This document shows positions 33,102 to 41,597 of a DNA stretch of 64,000 nucleotides, piece by piece. The DNA is from Symbiodinium natans (lineage: Eukaryota; Sar; Dinophyceae; Suessiales; Symbiodiniaceae). The stretch lies in contig CAJNDS010000369.1 in NCBI GenBank assembly GCA_905221605.1, positions 1 through 64,000 of the forward strand, written 5' to 3'. A program made the position numbers and the translations under genes. Within the stretch, counting starts at the first letter, position 1. Every line of letters starts with the position of its first letter. The notes beneath the pieces were generated by a model. The model saw only the letters and a program-made list of their open reading frames with translations, ran no database searches and was not told the origin of the DNA.

Positions 33102-36100
33102 ATGCCTTCTCCGAAGCGATGGCTCCAACTTGCCTCGGATGGTGGACAAGATGGTGGAGCTGGAAATGGTGCAGCTGAGTCTCTGGGTGAAAGAGCGGTG
33201 TTGGAAGAGGTGATTCCCGACGCTGAAGAACATCTGGAAGAGGCCTTGGTTGCAGAAAGCCCCAATGTGGGTATGAATCCCAATAGGGATATGGTTAGCA
33301 ATGCTGAAGCTGAAGGACGTGCTGTTTCTGTACCGCCAAAGCCTGGTGAAAAAAGGAACTGGGATGCGACTGGTGGCATAGATCGTGAAATGGAGGTGAC
33401 TGTTTTACGAGTGTTACACAAACACGGGTACCAGCCGTCGTCTTCGACTTCGGGTCGAATGGTAGACCAAGAGTCTCAGACCGATCTGATTGGAGAAGTG
33501 CTACAAGCGACCAGGAGGCCGTTGAACAAGATCAAAAAGGGTCCATCTTCGAGTTCCCAAGGTGGTGGAAGCGGTCACAAACAGAAGGGTGCGGACGGCT
33601 TTGAAGCTGCACCTGCTGCTGAATACGCCATGGGGGAGGAGGAGATCCTACAGATGGAGGCTGAACGGTTGCGACAGCTGTCAGAAGAAGAGGACGAGAT
33701 GCGACAGGTTTCTGAAAGGGACGGTTTTCGGAAAGACGAGCATCTGATCCAAGCGTGTGATGGCACAATGTGGGAATTGCACCTCCATGAAGATGGGAGA
33801 CAATATTATTACTGCCTGGATACGCACGAAACCAAGTGGACATTGCCGGTGGTAGGTGAAAAGGTGAAGAGTGACGAGGTGGTTGGGTCTCCTTTGGGCA
33901 ATGAGCTGGAAATGGAGGCGGCACTGGATTCTTCATCCTCTACTCCGAAGACTGAGTCTACGAGGGCATTCCAGGGTAGTGTAAATAGTTTAGGTGAAAA
34001 AGATTTTTCCTCTACTATCAGGGATAGCGGTCCTAGGGCTGATGGTGACGCCCCGACCTCGGGTTCTCCTGATGAGGAAGGGATTCCTGGGAACCAAGCC
34101 AACATCGCTGGAGCTCAACACCTGGATCGGGAAGAAACAGAAGCGCTTTCTGAGGGTGGGGCAGCGATGGAATTGGTGGATCCAGAAGAGAAAATGCCCA
34201 ATGAGGTGATCGGAACTGTGTCGGCTGCAGAAGAGCGAGTGGTGGATGTGGTACCTGTTGTTCAGGAAGGTGGTCCTGGAGATTCGGAGGATGGAGAGAA
34301 AAAGTTGTGTGTTACGACTGAGGAGGTCTCTTCGTTTGGTGCCAAGAATTCTGCCATTCAAAGGGAAAAAGAAGCTTCTGGAATAGCTGGAGACACGGAT
34401 GATCTGAAAAATGAGGCCTGGAGCGCCAATGATGCGCGGGTTGATGCGCCAGATATTACCTGGAGTGCGAAGGAAGCACGGGTTGAGGTGCATGTGGTGG
34501 TACGTTCCACGGGCGACTGCAACAATGGGGCGCAGGTCTCCGCAGCAGCTGATGATGGAGGTTCACAGGTGGACGCACTGGTGCAACCTGAAGTTAGCAG
34601 CGAGGAACGAAATGACAAGGGCTACACCGGAGCCAATGAGGCAGCTGTGGTCAATGATGGTGGAAATTCTCCTTTGGAGGCCATGGAACCAAAGGAGCCT
34701 GCGGTGGAAGAAAGCGTGCCTGCCGTGGATGATCGACTCAATTGCCCTGCAGTGGAAGAAGATTTGCCTGCTGCAGAAGGTGAGACAAAGGACTCCAATG
34801 ATGGGTCCACTCCCATGAAGGGAGAAGCGTTGCCGTCTGGAAGTTCACCGGAAGTCGACACCGAGCGAACTACAGCAGATGAGGCAAAGCCGTTGGCGGA
34901 GAAAAAGGGAGGTCCTGAAATCCAGGAGCACAAAAAAGATGAGCTTGTGGGACTCGTGGAGCAGGACGAGCAGTGTGACCCAAAGGTGAAGACAAAGGAT
35001 GCGCCAGGAGCCGATGATACAGAGATGGTTTCTGAAGAGCGTGTAAAGAAAGTGCCCCGAGCGGGAGCCTTGGAGTCACCTGGGCCACATTGCTATCAAG
35101 AGGGAGATGAGATCATGGGTCTAGTGCGCTGCATCAATGGGTATGGAGCCTTTTTGGACCATGGGGATATGAATGTATTGATTCCTGCAGAAGGGAACAA
35201 TGCATATCAGTTCAAGTTTGGTGATACTGTCAATGGAACAGTGAAACGAGTGGAAGATGATGGTACCATAATCTTGGACACCTTTCTGGTTTTGGAAGAG
35301 GGCGCGGAGGACTCTTCTTCGACGCTGCGGAAGTGGAAACCCAGCGGCTGGAGTACGTGGTGGACGGATTCATGGTATGCTGGTCAATGGTACCAAGATT
35401 CCAACGGTCAATGGGACTGGAAACAGGAGGAAGAGCAATCCGATGAAGAGCTTGTGGTACAGGAGTTGTCTTCTGAAGAACGAAAAGAAAGGCAACTTTA
35501 TGGAGAAAAGATCTACAAAGCTCTTCTGGAGAATGGAAATGAAGAGGAAGCCTATGTTGGCAAAATTACTGGGATGCTGTTAGGTCGGCCGATGGAAGAT
35601 TTACAGGAGTGTGTTGCGGATCAGGCATTCCTCAATGCGGAAGCTCGGCGCGCGTATGGCATCTTGCAAAATGATGGTTGGAAGCCTGATGGTACAGAAA
35701 GCACAGGCTTGGGGAAGTTAACCACTTTTTCCCGAAAACAGTACCACAACGCGCTTTTCGAACTGGCATGCAGAAAAAGGAGATTTTCTCGACCAGTTGT
35801 GGGTGAAGCGGTGGCAACGGTGCTGAATCAAGGGGAAGATGAGTTTTGGAACGCGCTTTGGTTGGACACCAAGCTATTTTTGCAGGAGCTTGATGGTGCA
35901 GTGCAATCCATGAGCAAAAGGGAGAACAAGCCAATGGAAGCCTACATGGATCCTGACCAGTACAAAAAGGCTTACATGACACCAAAGACGGTGTTGTCAC
36001 CTGGTTACAGCAAGCTGTGCAGGTTCTTCAATAAGGGAAGGTGTCGCAATGGCGATGGGTGTCCCTATGAGCATCGTCGGTACGGTGAAGGTTGGCCAGA

Positions 36101-36953
36101 AGGGGGGTCAACTGATCCAAAGAATAGCCAAGAAGCTGATGATGAGGACGGGAACATCGGTGACCCTCCCACAGAGGAAGGTACAGTGGATGAGGCACAG
36201 CAGGAGCAGGAGGATTTAGCCTTCCGGGCCAAGTACAATTTTGGCAAAGGTGCATCAAAGGGTGAGCCTACGTCGGGTGAGCCAAAAGGTCGGCTGTGTC
36301 TGTATTACAATCAAGGTGGTTGTAAATATGGGACTGCATGCAGGTACCTTCACAACGATGATGTAGCATTGGAAGGGACTTGGGAGCCCGGCAAAGCTTG
36401 GGACAATGCTTCCAGGAAGTCACTAAGGGACGCAGGGTTCCACCATTGCTGTTTCGATTATTACCTCAGAGGACGTTGCCGGAAAGGGTTAAATTTCTGC
36501 AAGTACTCCCATGACGAGATGTCAGAGGAGCGGCTGTCGCTCCTGAAACACTTGGTACAGGTGGCCAATCAGGTCCGGTTTGAAAAAGAGAGAGGATGGG
36601 AGCTTACGGATAGAAGCACTTTTCAGCCACCTGCGAGTGGGGGAGCTGAATCTTCCTCATCCTCGGCACCAAAAGCGCTGCAAATGACCAATGTGTCACA
36701 AAAAGATGGTGAAAAAGGTATTCTGGATGAAGTAGAAGCTGATGAGCAAAAGAATTCGGTGGCTGCATCCACTAGTACTCAGCTTCACAATCCGGAGGAG
36801 CCGATTGAAAATTGGATGGCTCGCAACGCACACCTGTGGGTGTATACCCCTCATGTAAGTGAGGTGATGATTACGCTTGGTGTGACCAATGTGTCGGACT
36901 TGCAGAGTTCATCTTTGTGGAAGATTTGGTTGACAAAGGGATCAACAAAGTGA
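33102..36953 (+). CDS. LTR-element ORF1: gag-like protein with WW, S1 and three CCCH fingers
   Basis: First ATG after the LTR at 33,102; 1,283 residues to TGA at 36,951. The frame stays open upstream into the LTR but has no ATG there. Residues ~222-249 form a WW domain (MWELHLHEDGRQYYY, ETKWTLP, with both tryptophans and the final proline). Residues ~275-650 are a long acidic Glu/Ala/Val-rich, probably disordered region. Residues ~662-727 match an S1 RNA-binding fold (GDEIMGLVRCINGYGAFLDH). Residues ~970-991, 1063-1084 and 1114-1137 are CCCH zinc fingers; the first two are C-x7-C-x5-C-x3-H and the third is C-x8-C-x6-C-x3-H. All domains suggest RNA binding, fitting a nucleocapsid/gag role with CCCH fingers in place of CCHC knuckles; that role is inferred. 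The 3' end overlaps the ORF2 frame by 91 bp. Confidence 0.85.
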   Translation: MPSPKRWLQLASDGGQDGGAGNGAAESLGERAVLEEVIPDAEEHLEEALVAESPNVGMNPNRDMVSNAEAEGRAVSVPPKPGEKRNWDATGGIDREMEVTVLRVLHKHGYQPSSSTSGRMVDQESQTDLIGEVLQATRRPLNKIKKGPSSSSQGGGSGHKQKGADGFEAAPAAEYAMGEEEILQMEAERLRQLSEEEDEMRQVSERDGFRKDEHLIQACDGTMWELHLHEDGRQYYYCLDTHETKWTLPVVGEKVKSDEVVGSPLGNELEMEAALDSSSSTPKTESTRAFQGSVNSLGEKDFSSTIRDSGPRADGDAPTSGSPDEEGIPGNQANIAGAQHLDREETEALSEGGAAMELVDPEEKMPNEVIGTVSAAEERVVDVVPVVQEGGPGDSEDGEKKLCVTTEEVSSFGAKNSAIQREKEASGIAGDTDDLKNEAWSANDARVDAPDITWSAKEARVEVHVVVRSTGDCNNGAQVSAAADDGGSQVDALVQPEVSSEERNDKGYTGANEAAVVNDGGNSPLEAMEPKEPAVEESVPAVDDRLNCPAVEEDLPAAEGETKDSNDGSTPMKGEALPSGSSPEVDTERTTADEAKPLAEKKGGPEIQEHKKDELVGLVEQDEQCDPKVKTKDAPGADDTEMVSEERVKKVPRAGALESPGPHCYQEGDEIMGLVRCINGYGAFLDHGDMNVLIPAEGNNAYQFKFGDTVNGTVKRVEDDGTIILDTFLVLEEGAEDSSSTLRKWKPSGWSTWWTDSWYAGQWYQDSNGQWDWKQEEEQSDEELVVQELSSEERKERQLYGEKIYKALLENGNEEEAYVGKITGMLLGRPMEDLQECVADQAFLNAEARRAYGILQNDGWKPDGTESTGLGKLTTFSRKQYHNALFELACRKRRFSRPVVGEAVATVLNQGEDEFWNALWLDTKLFLQELDGAVQSMSKRENKPMEAYMDPDQYKKAYMTPKTVLSPGYSKLCRFFNKGRCRNGDGCPYEHRRYGEGWPEGGSTDPKNSQEADDEDGNIGDPPTEEGTVDEAQQEQEDLAFRAKYNFGKGASKGEPTSGEPKGRLCLYYNQGGCKYGTACRYLHNDDVALEGTWEPGKAWDNASRKSLRDAGFHHCCFDYYLRGRCRKGLNFCKYSHDEMSEERLSLLKHLVQVANQVRFEKERGWELTDRSTFQPPASGGAESSSSSAPKALQMTNVSQKDGEKGILDEVEADEQKNSVAASTSTQLHNPEEPIENWMARNAHLWVYTPHVSEVMITLGVTNVSDLQSSSLWKIWLTKGSTK

Positions 36954-39634
36954 CCGCATGCAAAATTCTGCAATTGGTGGGTGAGGTCCGATATCGACCG
37001 GGAGGACCGGAAAAGGCAGTTCCTTCTGATGCATCTGTACGGGTACAACAATCTTCTGGGAACAAAGGGACTGGAAGAGCGGCGGTGCGAACCCTCACTC
37101 AGGTGCGTGAAGCTGAAGACTCCGGTGCAAAAACTATGCCGAGAGGTTCCTATCGGGAGCTTTTTGATAAGGTCAGGTACCGTGATGGTTGGACGCTTGC
37201 GCAGAGGTCTCCGTTGTGCGTACAGAAGCTGCGGTTGGTTGGAGTTGGAATGCCGCCGGTGAATCCACCAACGAAAAAATATCGGTCAAGATCAAACCCT
37301 GTAAGAAGGGGAAGGCCCTTGCTGGACAAAAAACAGGTGCGACAGGTGCCACGATCTCGGTCACAACGACGAGTGCAACTGGCGGAAGTAGTGGAAAAAC
37401 CGAAGCCACTGGAGCCGGTGAAGCCTCGTGGTGGTTTGTCGTATCCATTCAGCAGAGCGTGGGCAGATGTGGTGGATGATGATGACCAGGCGGAGGCTTT
37501 GGTCTCGTATGCCGCTTCCTCAAGCGATTCAAGCGAGGAGGAGACCAATGCGGTACAACGCCTGAAGGAACTCTTTTTGCAAGAAAGGGATTCGTGGAGA
37601 ACTGCGAGTCGTGGCAATGTTCCACAAAGTGGTTCTTCAGGCTCCAATGATGGGCCGAAAAAATCGGTTCACCTTGGCGAAGGGCGCGACAAAGCGTCGC
37701 GGGGGGAGACCCGCCAAGAAGTGACTTCACAAGTTTTTTCGCTACCACAACCTTCTCGTCGAGCTGAACGGTCTCAAAAAAGAACAAGGGATGGTTCAGT
37801 TATGGTTGGTTCGCTGGCGGTGGGCTCCACGGATGAGGTTTTACCTGGGCAAGGTGCTGCTGGACAGGTGAATGTCTCTGAAAGCGCTCAAGTTCTTCCT
37901 GGGCATGAAGTGGCTGGACAGGAGACGGCGCCGGAAGGAGCAGTACAGATTTCTGGCGAGGAGACCGACCAAAAAGAAGGAGAAGGCGGGAGCAATGATC
38001 TCCGTGGTAATGATGCGAAGATGTTGGATGGTGGTCCGGTGAGGAGTGACCTTCAGCAATTGCTGGTGAAAGGCCTTCTGACTCGAATTTATTGGAAGGT
38101 TGCAGTTGGCAAGTTGCCAATGGGGCAAAGAGATTGCCAAAAAGGGTCCAATAAGATGGATCGAAATTTGGTTATTAGCATGTCATCCGAGGGTGCAAGC
38201 GAACAGGATGAGAACCTGGCACTGGAGGACGATGCTGATCAGTCAATGGGAGACGGTGCAATGGTTATGGTGTATGATCCAGGAACGCTGATCCAGTCGC
38301 CAACAACTGATTGGGTTATGCGTCGCGGTCTGACCGATCGTACCGTCTGGCCAGCAATGGCGCACCTGGCACAGAGGATATGTGCTGAAATGGTTCAAGT
38401 GGATGAAATGAATGCCCAGCTAGGGACTGGAACACTCCTTTTTCAAAGGAGAGATCAAGGATATTATACTGACCTGCATCATTCGTTCCATGACAACCCG
38501 TGCTTGCCGGCGGTGGGGAATTACCCTCTTTCGGTGATGGGTGCCTTGTTGTCTCCTGGTCTGGAAGGGGAATTCAAGAATACGGACAAGTTTGGTACTG
38601 CTATGGAGGCAATTGCCTATGATTGGAGCCGCAGTCCAGGCATGGAAGTTCATATTGAACTTATGGCGAGGGTAGCCAAAATGGTTCACCCATTCCTGAA
38701 TCTGGGAGCACAAGGGTCGGTGATGGTTTCAGAATTTCTCTGGCAGCGCGGGAGGGCTCGGTTGATGGAGTTTCTTCAAGCGGCGACTTGTGCGGACCAA
38801 TTGGAGGCTCTCTGGAGAAGGATGGACGACGATGCGGATGAGGAGGTGGATCCTTCGACAGCGATGCTGGAAGTTCTTGGACTAGAGGATGCGGTGCTTG
38901 ATCAAGGGAACAATGAATCCCTTATTCCCATTGAAGATGCTGGAGGTGAGACAAGCGGTGACACTGGAGGGAAGGGCAAAGCGCCAGAAGTTTCTCCGGA
39001 AGAGGAGAAATCCAGTGGGTCATCCAGACTGGCGGACACAAGGATTTTCTTGTGGTCAGTGTACTCCCGCGTGGCTTCGAATTTCTCTATGCAGGACCGC
39101 ACTACTGGTAAGATCTTTGACAGCACCAAAGGATATCCTGGTGAAGGACCAAACAATGATGACAATCCTTCCTCTAAGGGGAACTTTCCCTGGATTTCAG
39201 AAGACTACCTCGACGAAGTGGTGTCAAAAAAGATGGAAAGGTCTTCAGAGATGGATGGGTTTGTTCCGGGAAGTGAGGGATCATTGGAAAAGGTAGAGGT
39301 GGAGAATGTCACTGCCTCTAAAATTCTTATGGCTCTTTGGAAGAAGGGACATAGAGTTGGGTTTAGAAGGTTGCGTCGTTTGAATGCATCTGGATGCAAG
39401 GTTGGAGCAATGAAACGTCCAATCAAAAGGGTGCAGAAGATTGGCGCTAGGAAGGCCTTCATGAAGATGTTCAATGTTTTTGGATCGTCTCAGCATGGCT
39501 CAGGAGTTGGCGGAAAACCGATCATGAAGGTGGTAGGACCAAGGCCAGGTTTTCCAGCTGTACTCCAAGCACCAAATACTGATAGCACGTCGGGTGAAGG
39601 GAGCAGTCCCCAGTACATGGCAATGTTCATGTAG
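36863..39634 (+). CDS. LTR-element ORF2: large protein of unknown function in the -1 frame
   Basis: The frame opens just after a stop at 36,860 and runs to TAG at 39,632. The first ATG is at 37,136, so translation needs either -1 frameshifting within the 36,863-36,953 overlap or internal initiation. No canonical X XXY YYZ slippery heptamer is visible in the overlap. The N-terminal third is basic (residues after 37,240 rich in RSRSN, RRGRP, RSQRR), suggesting nucleic-acid binding. The middle is low-complexity and acidic. A better-structured part, at about 38,280-38,870 (LIQSPTTDWVMRRGLTDRTVW, LWQRGRARLMEFLQ), could be a capsid-like helical domain, but I do not recognise it. No polymerase, integrase or protease motif is seen. 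The tail (about 39,300-39,470) is very basic. Confidence 0.7.
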   Translation, partial: GDDYAWCDQCVGLAEFIFVEDLVDKGINKVTACKILQLVGEVRYRPGGPEKAVPSDASVRVQQSSGNKGTGRAAVRTLTQVREAEDSGAKTMPRGSYRELFDKVRYRDGWTLAQRSPLCVQKLRLVGVGMPPVNPPTKKYRSRSNPVRRGRPLLDKKQVRQVPRSRSQRRVQLAEVVEKPKPLEPVKPRGGLSYPFSRAWADVVDDDDQAEALVSYAASSSDSSEEETNAVQRLKELFLQERDSWRTASRGNVPQSGSSGSNDGPKKSVHLGEGRDKASRGETRQEVTSQVFSLPQPSRRAERSQKRTRDGSVMVGSLAVGSTDEVLPGQGAAGQVNVSESAQVLPGHEVAGQETAPEGAVQISGEETDQKEGEGGSNDLRGNDAKMLDGGPVRSDLQQLLVKGLLTRIYWKVAVGKLPMGQRDCQKGSNKMDRNLVISMSSEGASEQDENLALEDDADQSMGDGAMVMVYDPGTLIQSPTTDWVMRRGLTDRTVWPAMAHLAQRICAEMVQVDEMNAQLGTGTLLFQRRDQGYYTDLHHSFHDNPCLPAVGNYPLSVMGALLSPGLEGEFKNTDKFGTAMEAIAYDWSRSPGMEVHIELMARVAKMVHPFLNLGAQGSVMVSEFLWQRGRARLMEFLQAATCADQLEALWRRMDDDADEEVDPSTAMLEVLGLEDAVLDQGNNESLIPIEDAGGETSGDTGGKGKAPEVSPEEEKSSGSSRLADTRIFLWSVYSRVASNFSMQDRTTGKIFDSTKGYPGEGPNNDDNPSSKGNFPWISEDYLDEVVSKKMERSSEMDGFVPGSEGSLEKVEVENVTASKILMALWKKGHRVGFRRLRRLNASGCKVGAMKRPIKRVQKIGARKAFMKMFNVFGSSQHGSGVGGKPIMKVVGPRPGFPAVLQAPNTDSTSGEGSSPQYMAMFM

Positions 39635-39648
39635 AGCACAGTCGCCCT

Positions 39649-40935
39649 ATGGACCGGTATGAGGCAGAGCGCTTGGAGAAGAGGAAGAAGGGTTTCTGCT
39701 ATTGGTTTGGCAAAGGGAAAGATCGCTGCAAATTTGGTGACGACTGCAAATTCATCCATTCCGAAGATGATGTGGTGCTACATTCATATTGGTGCAAATA
39801 CTATGTGGCAGGGAGAGAATGTTTCGCTGGAAAGGATTGTGGGTTCTCGCATGATGCAACTGGTGTGAGGTGCGTCCAGTTTGCTCGGTCTGGGAAGTGT
39901 CGATTTGGTGACAGGTGTGTCTTCGAGCATGGTGTTCCGTTGGAAAAACAGAGGCCAAGGTCTCCAAGGACGCCCCCAAGGGATGGTCCAAGGAGAAAGT
40001 CTGGTGCAAATGGTGGAGAAAAGGAGATCCCTCCTGAACAGTTCGATGATGATGAGGAGGATTTTATGGTTTATGACGAAGAGACCAAGATGACGGAACT
40101 GTTGATGGAGGCGATTTCATTTCTCTCCGGTGGCAAGCCAGATTTGGCTCGAGCAGAGGCGGACCCATTGTTCAAACTCCTGAAGTTCACTGGAGATGCT
40201 GACCAAATGGATCAAGTATGGGTTTCGTGGACCACTGAAATGTTGTCAGTGCTGGAACTTCTCGAAGTAGTGAAGTCGTACGATGTTTCGCTCGCGGAGG
40301 TGGAAGAATGGGTCAATGACCTGAGGATATGGTATGAGCGAGCCAATTTGGGAGAAGAAAAGGATCCCAAAAAAGGGAAAAAGAGGTCCCTAGAAGGGGA
40401 GTCCAGCAAAGATATTCCTGCCGAAAAAGAAGTGGTTGAGACTTCGGAGACGGAGGTTGCCGTTGAGGAGGAGAAGAAAAAGGTAAAAAAGAAGAGGAAA
40501 GCTGCAGCTATCGAAGATCCTTACACTCTCATGGTTCCAAAGCCGAAGAAGATGCCGACGATCATTGAGAAGGGTGGATCAACATCCAATGTGGTGGCTT
40601 CTGCAGTGGAAAAATCCTCGAAGACGCGCACAAAGTCAAATGTCGGTGGAAAGACAAAGAAGAAGGAGAAAAGTCAGAGTCCCAAAAAAGAAGAGGTGGT
40701 AATGGTGCAAGATCCTGAGGAAAAGGATCGTCCATCCGATGCGGAGGCACCAGGGTCTGCCAATGCGAATGAAGAGCTGGGTCAATCTTGCCAGGCGATT
40801 GAGGACGCAAAGAGAGAAGGATTGGTATCCTCAATTCAAAGGGGCATACAGGATCCTATTCTTACGATTTCGGACCTGGAGTATATTCTGCTGCAACTTC
40901 ACCTCAAGATTGCCAACAATCGGAAAAAGAAGTGA
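39649..40935 (+). CDS. LTR-element ORF3: triple CCCH zinc-finger protein
   Basis: 428 residues from the ATG at 39,649, 15 bp after the ORF2 stop. The frame is also open upstream from ~39,586, again -1 relative to ORF2, so frameshift or termination-reinitiation are both possible. Three CCCH fingers lie in residues ~14-91: CYWFGKGKDRCKFGDDCKFIH, CKYYVAGRECFAGKDCGFSH and CVQFARSGKCRFGDRCVFEH. An Arg/Pro/Ser linker, an acidic helical region (~residues 125-230) and a Lys-rich low-complexity tail (KKVKKKRKAA, GGKTKKKEKSQSPKKEE) follow. The protein looks like a second RNA-binding gag-type product. It is followed by ~360 bp without a gene before the polypurine tract. Confidence 0.8.
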   Translation: MDRYEAERLEKRKKGFCYWFGKGKDRCKFGDDCKFIHSEDDVVLHSYWCKYYVAGRECFAGKDCGFSHDATGVRCVQFARSGKCRFGDRCVFEHGVPLEKQRPRSPRTPPRDGPRRKSGANGGEKEIPPEQFDDDEEDFMVYDEETKMTELLMEAISFLSGGKPDLARAEADPLFKLLKFTGDADQMDQVWVSWTTEMLSVLELLEVVKSYDVSLAEVEEWVNDLRIWYERANLGEEKDPKKGKKRSLEGESSKDIPAEKEVVETSETEVAVEEEKKKVKKKRKAAAIEDPYTLMVPKPKKMPTIIEKGGSTSNVVASAVEKSSKTRTKSNVGGKTKKKEKSQSPKKEEVVMVQDPEEKDRPSDAEAPGSANANEELGQSCQAIEDAKREGLVSSIQRGIQDPILTISDLEYILLQLHLKIANNRKKK

Positions 40936-41293
40936 TTGGATGGTATGGATGAAGGGATGGTTTTTCTCTTTCTGGAGACCGGTGCGCTGGAACAGCCAAT
41001 GTGCTGACAATGTGGCGGTTACTATTAAGGGTATGGAAATCCCTGATAGTAGGAGTCAGTAGCTTTTCGCGTAGCGAAGACCACGGTTTGTGGTGAAGAA
41101 GGCCAAGGAGTCTTCAGTGATGAGAGGATCAAGGTGAAAAAAGATTCTCTATGGGTAGTAGGTTAGCCAATGTGCTATAATTCCGTCCTGGAAGACGTTA
41201 AACCACAACTTGCATTTCAAGCAGCTGGCTGCTGCCGTAATGGCAGTTTTTGGCCAAAAGATCTGCATCTCCAATGTGTCCTAGGAAATCCTA
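40936..41293 (+). other. 3' non-coding part of the LTR element
   Basis: No open frame of note. Near 41,235 the sequence CCGTAATGGCAGTTTTTGGC, followed by CAAAAG, loosely resembles the spliced leader, but with gaps, so I give it little weight. Confidence 0.5.
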
Positions 41294-41305
41294 GGACAGG
41301 GGGAG
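41294..41305 (+). promoter_or_regulatory. Polypurine tract
   Basis: GGACAGGGGGAG, purine-rich with a single C, directly abuts the 3' LTR, the position expected for plus-strand priming. Confidence 0.75.
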
Positions 41306-41592
41306 TGCGGAGCTGCAATTGGTATTGTAGAAAGGAGTTAGTGTTGGAAGTTGGAAGGGTTAATGAACCCGGTAATCGTATTTGGCTCAAGATGGGCTTG
41401 AACAGAAAGCCACAAGTTCAAAAAGAAGTGCCTGGGTTCTTAGGGTTTGGTAAGGGTGTGGGTTCCTTCCCCCTTTCCTTCCCCCCTGGGTTGCTCTTAT
41501 CCGTGTTCTTGGTTGTTTCTTGGTTCGATCTGGGAAATATAAGTTCAGGGCGATTAGGGGAGTTGATTTCCTTCCTTGGTTGTCCCCCCGTA
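41306..41592 (+). repeat. 3' LTR (287 bp)
   Basis: Same length as the 5' LTR with two substitutions (about 0.7%). The spliced-leader-like TTTGGCTCAAG is at 41,381-41,391. TAGGG at 41,593-41,597 is the right target duplication and starts a TTTAGGG array. Confidence 0.92.
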
Positions 41593-41597
41593 TAGGG

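Larger units (their letters stand above)
32749..41592 (+). mobile_element. LTR retrotransposon-like element with gag-like ORFs only, inserted in a TTTAGGG array
   Basis: An 8,844-bp element bounded by 287-bp direct repeats, flanked by a 5-bp target duplication, with a tRNA primer site directly after the left LTR and a purine tract directly before the right one. The internal region encodes three long ORFs in successive -1 frames. Their domains are WW, S1 and CCCH zinc fingers; I find no reverse transcriptase YXDD, RNase H, integrase HHCC/DDE or aspartic protease DTG/DSG motif in any of the three. The 5-bp duplication and the half-tRNA-type primer site resemble the Ty1/copia superfamily. The LTRs differ at only two positions, so insertion is recent. 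It is probably non-autonomous and mobilised by enzymes encoded elsewhere. Confidence 0.88.

Noticed and set aside
33092-39759. Antisense frames across the LTR element
   Set aside because: Shadows of the plus-strand ORFs, without domains.
41170-41595. 141-codon plus-strand frame
   Set aside because: Translation of the 3' LTR; the same peptide is encoded by the 5' LTR.
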